Shown here piece after piece: positions 63,501 through 64,000 of a stretch of DNA of 64,000 nt. The translations under genes and the position numbers were made by a program. How positions within the stretch are numbered: the stretch's first letter is position 1; every line of letters starts with the position of its first letter. The DNA lies in NCBI GenBank assembly GCA_018364155.1, contig JAGZMM010000003.1, forward strand, positions 248,001-312,000, read 5' to 3'. The notes below the pieces were generated by a model. That model saw only the letters and a program-made list of their open reading frames with translations. It made no database searches and was not told the origin of the DNA. This DNA is from Clostridiales bacterium. GTDB lineage: Bacteria > Bacillota > Clostridia > Oscillospirales > Acutalibacteraceae.

Positions 63501-64000
63501 CGGGGCGGTATAGGTATAGGTCTGGAACACGGCCGGGTCAAACGCCGGCTCACTGGTCCATTCGCCGACCTTGATGGTCTTCTCGGAGCCGTCGCCCATC
63601 AGAGCGTTGACTTCGGTGGGGAGGGCAATGGTATCCAGGGAGGATTCCACGCGGTCGGCAGGCTGCTCGATGGACAGGATGTTGTTGGCCGCATAGGGCT
63701 CGTAGGAGATCTTAAAATTATCCAAGTCCTCATATACGGTAACCGGGTTGCCGCCGTTGCGGCCGCCCCAGAATACCATACGGTTGAAATTGGCATGGTT
63801 GGCGGCAATGTCGATGTCACTGAATACGGTGGCGGTAGCGCCTTCCACATCCCGGGGCGTCAGGGAGACGCTCATTTTGTGGTTGACAAAATCGAAGTCC
63901 AGAACTACCTTATACCAAACCTTGGTGGCAAGGCCGGTATTGGTGATTTTGGTGGTGGCGGGGTCGCCGTCCACAACCAGGTCGGTAAGACCGCTGACGC
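60573..64000 (-). CDS. Rhamnogalacturonan lyase (PL11-like), partial, with C-terminal Ig-like repeats
   Basis: A very large secreted enzyme; the N-terminus lies beyond 64000 (the frame is open to the edge). At least 1142 residues are visible. Order from the N-terminal side: part of a LamG-like domain (MVFWGGRNGG region), two Ig-like (Big_4 type) stretches (IKVGEWTSEPAFDP, QADISGWTSDNPFD), a PL11 catalytic eight-bladed propeller (DRGVVALKSDDGIFVSWRLL at its start; calcium loops ADVDGDGEYEIVVKW and GDVDADGYDELILG), and at the C-terminus two copies of the NESG/DGTRTW Ig-like module also found in the GH43 enzyme. It should cut the rhamnogalacturonan I backbone of pectin. No dockerin or anchor is seen. 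Confidence 0.92.
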   Translation of the reverse strand, partial: VSGLTDLVVDGDPATTKITNTGLATKVWYKVVLDFDFVNHKMSVSLTPRDVEGATATVFSDIDIAANHANFNRMVFWGGRNGGNPVTVYEDLDNFKISYEPYAANNILSIEQPADRVESSLDTIALPTEVNALMGDGSEKTIKVGEWTSEPAFDPAVFQTYTYTAPLVLEGTENPRNLVATFKMDYHKYHYVESVQEMITIQVDYPQTEAPALPATVPVKLSNGQWIQADISGWTSDNPFDASQEGIYVYTTNIVARDPVAGSDAVPYELTRNLTATQRVSYADLGTNYNGYERSMEWLDRGVVALKSDDGIFVSWRLLASEYGKDISFNLYRNGEKINAQPITNVTNFVDKDGKPGDKYVVETILNGVSSMSEETAAWENNYMAIPLQYPGDHPDIAGKVVATYSANDAGVADVDGDGEYEIVVKWYPSNQFDSGTSGVLSSPTFFDCYKLDGTVLWRLAMGYNVPSGAHYSQFLFYDFDMDGKAEFLIKGADGTRTYAPNAEGKIDMDDESTIIDIVGDPSLEGTNVILSGSGTGHINGGNEYMVAIDGLTGEVIDYCDYAFPVGNVRDWGDSSYNRSDRYNCAFGYLPDLSSSEEGAVRPTALMNRGYYARTTVVAYQLIDDMLQEVWTFDSAPLGSSYGGKGNHNNAAGDVDADGYDELILGSIALDHDGSILWIKNGKNGMDNVAHGDTIHLAAMIPESDRLQVFQPYESGNSVVNYALSDAGNGARLLGHKIGNFDAGRGVAANITPNPGFEIWSQRPGNETPGQVPAGSIYNVYGEVIAETKCVNFSCNWRAYWDGDLLSELPDGENIGAPDGYTAQTIYKYNWETNNMDVLDVFEGTMTNNGTKNTPNLAADILGDWREEIVTRAADSSELRIYTTDIPTDYMIYTLMHDPVYRNAVANQNGCYNQPPHLGFYLGEDVKDQVLAMELPTYPMYYSNTPVTASTDAPGYKPNDEITVTVTTGKNVDFVYLANELGNGLVSTHEEPVLNEDNTLTWTLKLSLGTVGARTLKVFADYEDTGATVSFAIANETVAPPVEELPQAISVKGKATVKVNQTFEVTIKTNQAVSFVRLFNESGMGLAPSSLSYVDNADGTRTWTYATSVGSIGTRTLNVRVAGADRVYEATDVDYTVRITR

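Overview
The window looks like a chromosomal segment of an anaerobic, GC-rich Firmicute of the class Clostridia, most like the Oscillospiraceae/Ruminococcaceae. The evidence is a Firmicutes-type S10-spc ribosomal operon with zinc-type S14, a rimP-nusA-ylxR-ylxQ-infB operon, a six-subunit Ech-type [NiFe] hydrogenase, a cohesin/dockerin protein pair, a BTAD regulator, DUF6774 and DUF6440 proteins and several secreted plant-polysaccharide enzymes. No insertion sequence, prophage, CRISPR array or integrase was seen.

Layout. 1-9.8 kb (minus strand): rpsJ through secY (secY cut by the window edge), behind a promoter and a terminator-like hairpin in the leader. 10.3-13.4 kb: an SGNH hydrolase, then a patatin, an OadB-like sodium-pump subunit and a 57-residue OadG-like protein. 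13.6-14 kb: tRNA-Met, tRNA-Glu and tRNA-Val. 14.2-17.6 kb: a Tet(M)-like GTPase, an aquaporin and a glutathione peroxidase. 17.7-26.6 kb (minus): rimP-nusA-rnpM-ylxQ-infB-rbfA-nrnA-truB-ribF-nadA as one operon. 27.2-28.4 kb: a BTAD regulator with a degenerate GGDEF-like tail.

28.9-38.8 kb (minus): echABCDEF followed by hypA-hypF-hypC-hypD-hypE, a membrane-bound energy-conserving hydrogenase with its own maturation factors but no hypB. 39.1-48.6 kb: a nitroreductase, a GH43 arabinanase-like exoenzyme, then an operon of a membrane-anchored cohesin-like protein, a secreted phosphoesterase with cohesin-like and dockerin modules, and a YibE/F membrane protein. A frameshifted carD remnant lies upstream. 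48.8-53.3 kb: tRNA-Ala, a second nitroreductase, and a DUF6774-FHA-RodA-PBP block for cell-wall elongation. 53.3-54.2 kb: an FMN riboswitch and an ECF S component.

54.2-64 kb: a flavodoxin-like reductase, three small genes (DUF6440, unknown, TSCPD), malic enzyme, an acyl-CoA ligase-like protein with a pyruvyltransferase-like protein, and a rhamnogalacturonan lyase cut by the window end. The lyase carries at its C-terminus the same Ig-like repeat pair that the GH43 enzyme carries at its N-terminus, so the two pectin side-chain enzymes share a module. The strongest candidates for something undescribed are the cohesin/dockerin-phosphatase operon, the shared Ig-like module, the Tet(M)-like factor with a rebuilt domain IV loop, and the apparent CTG start of echD.
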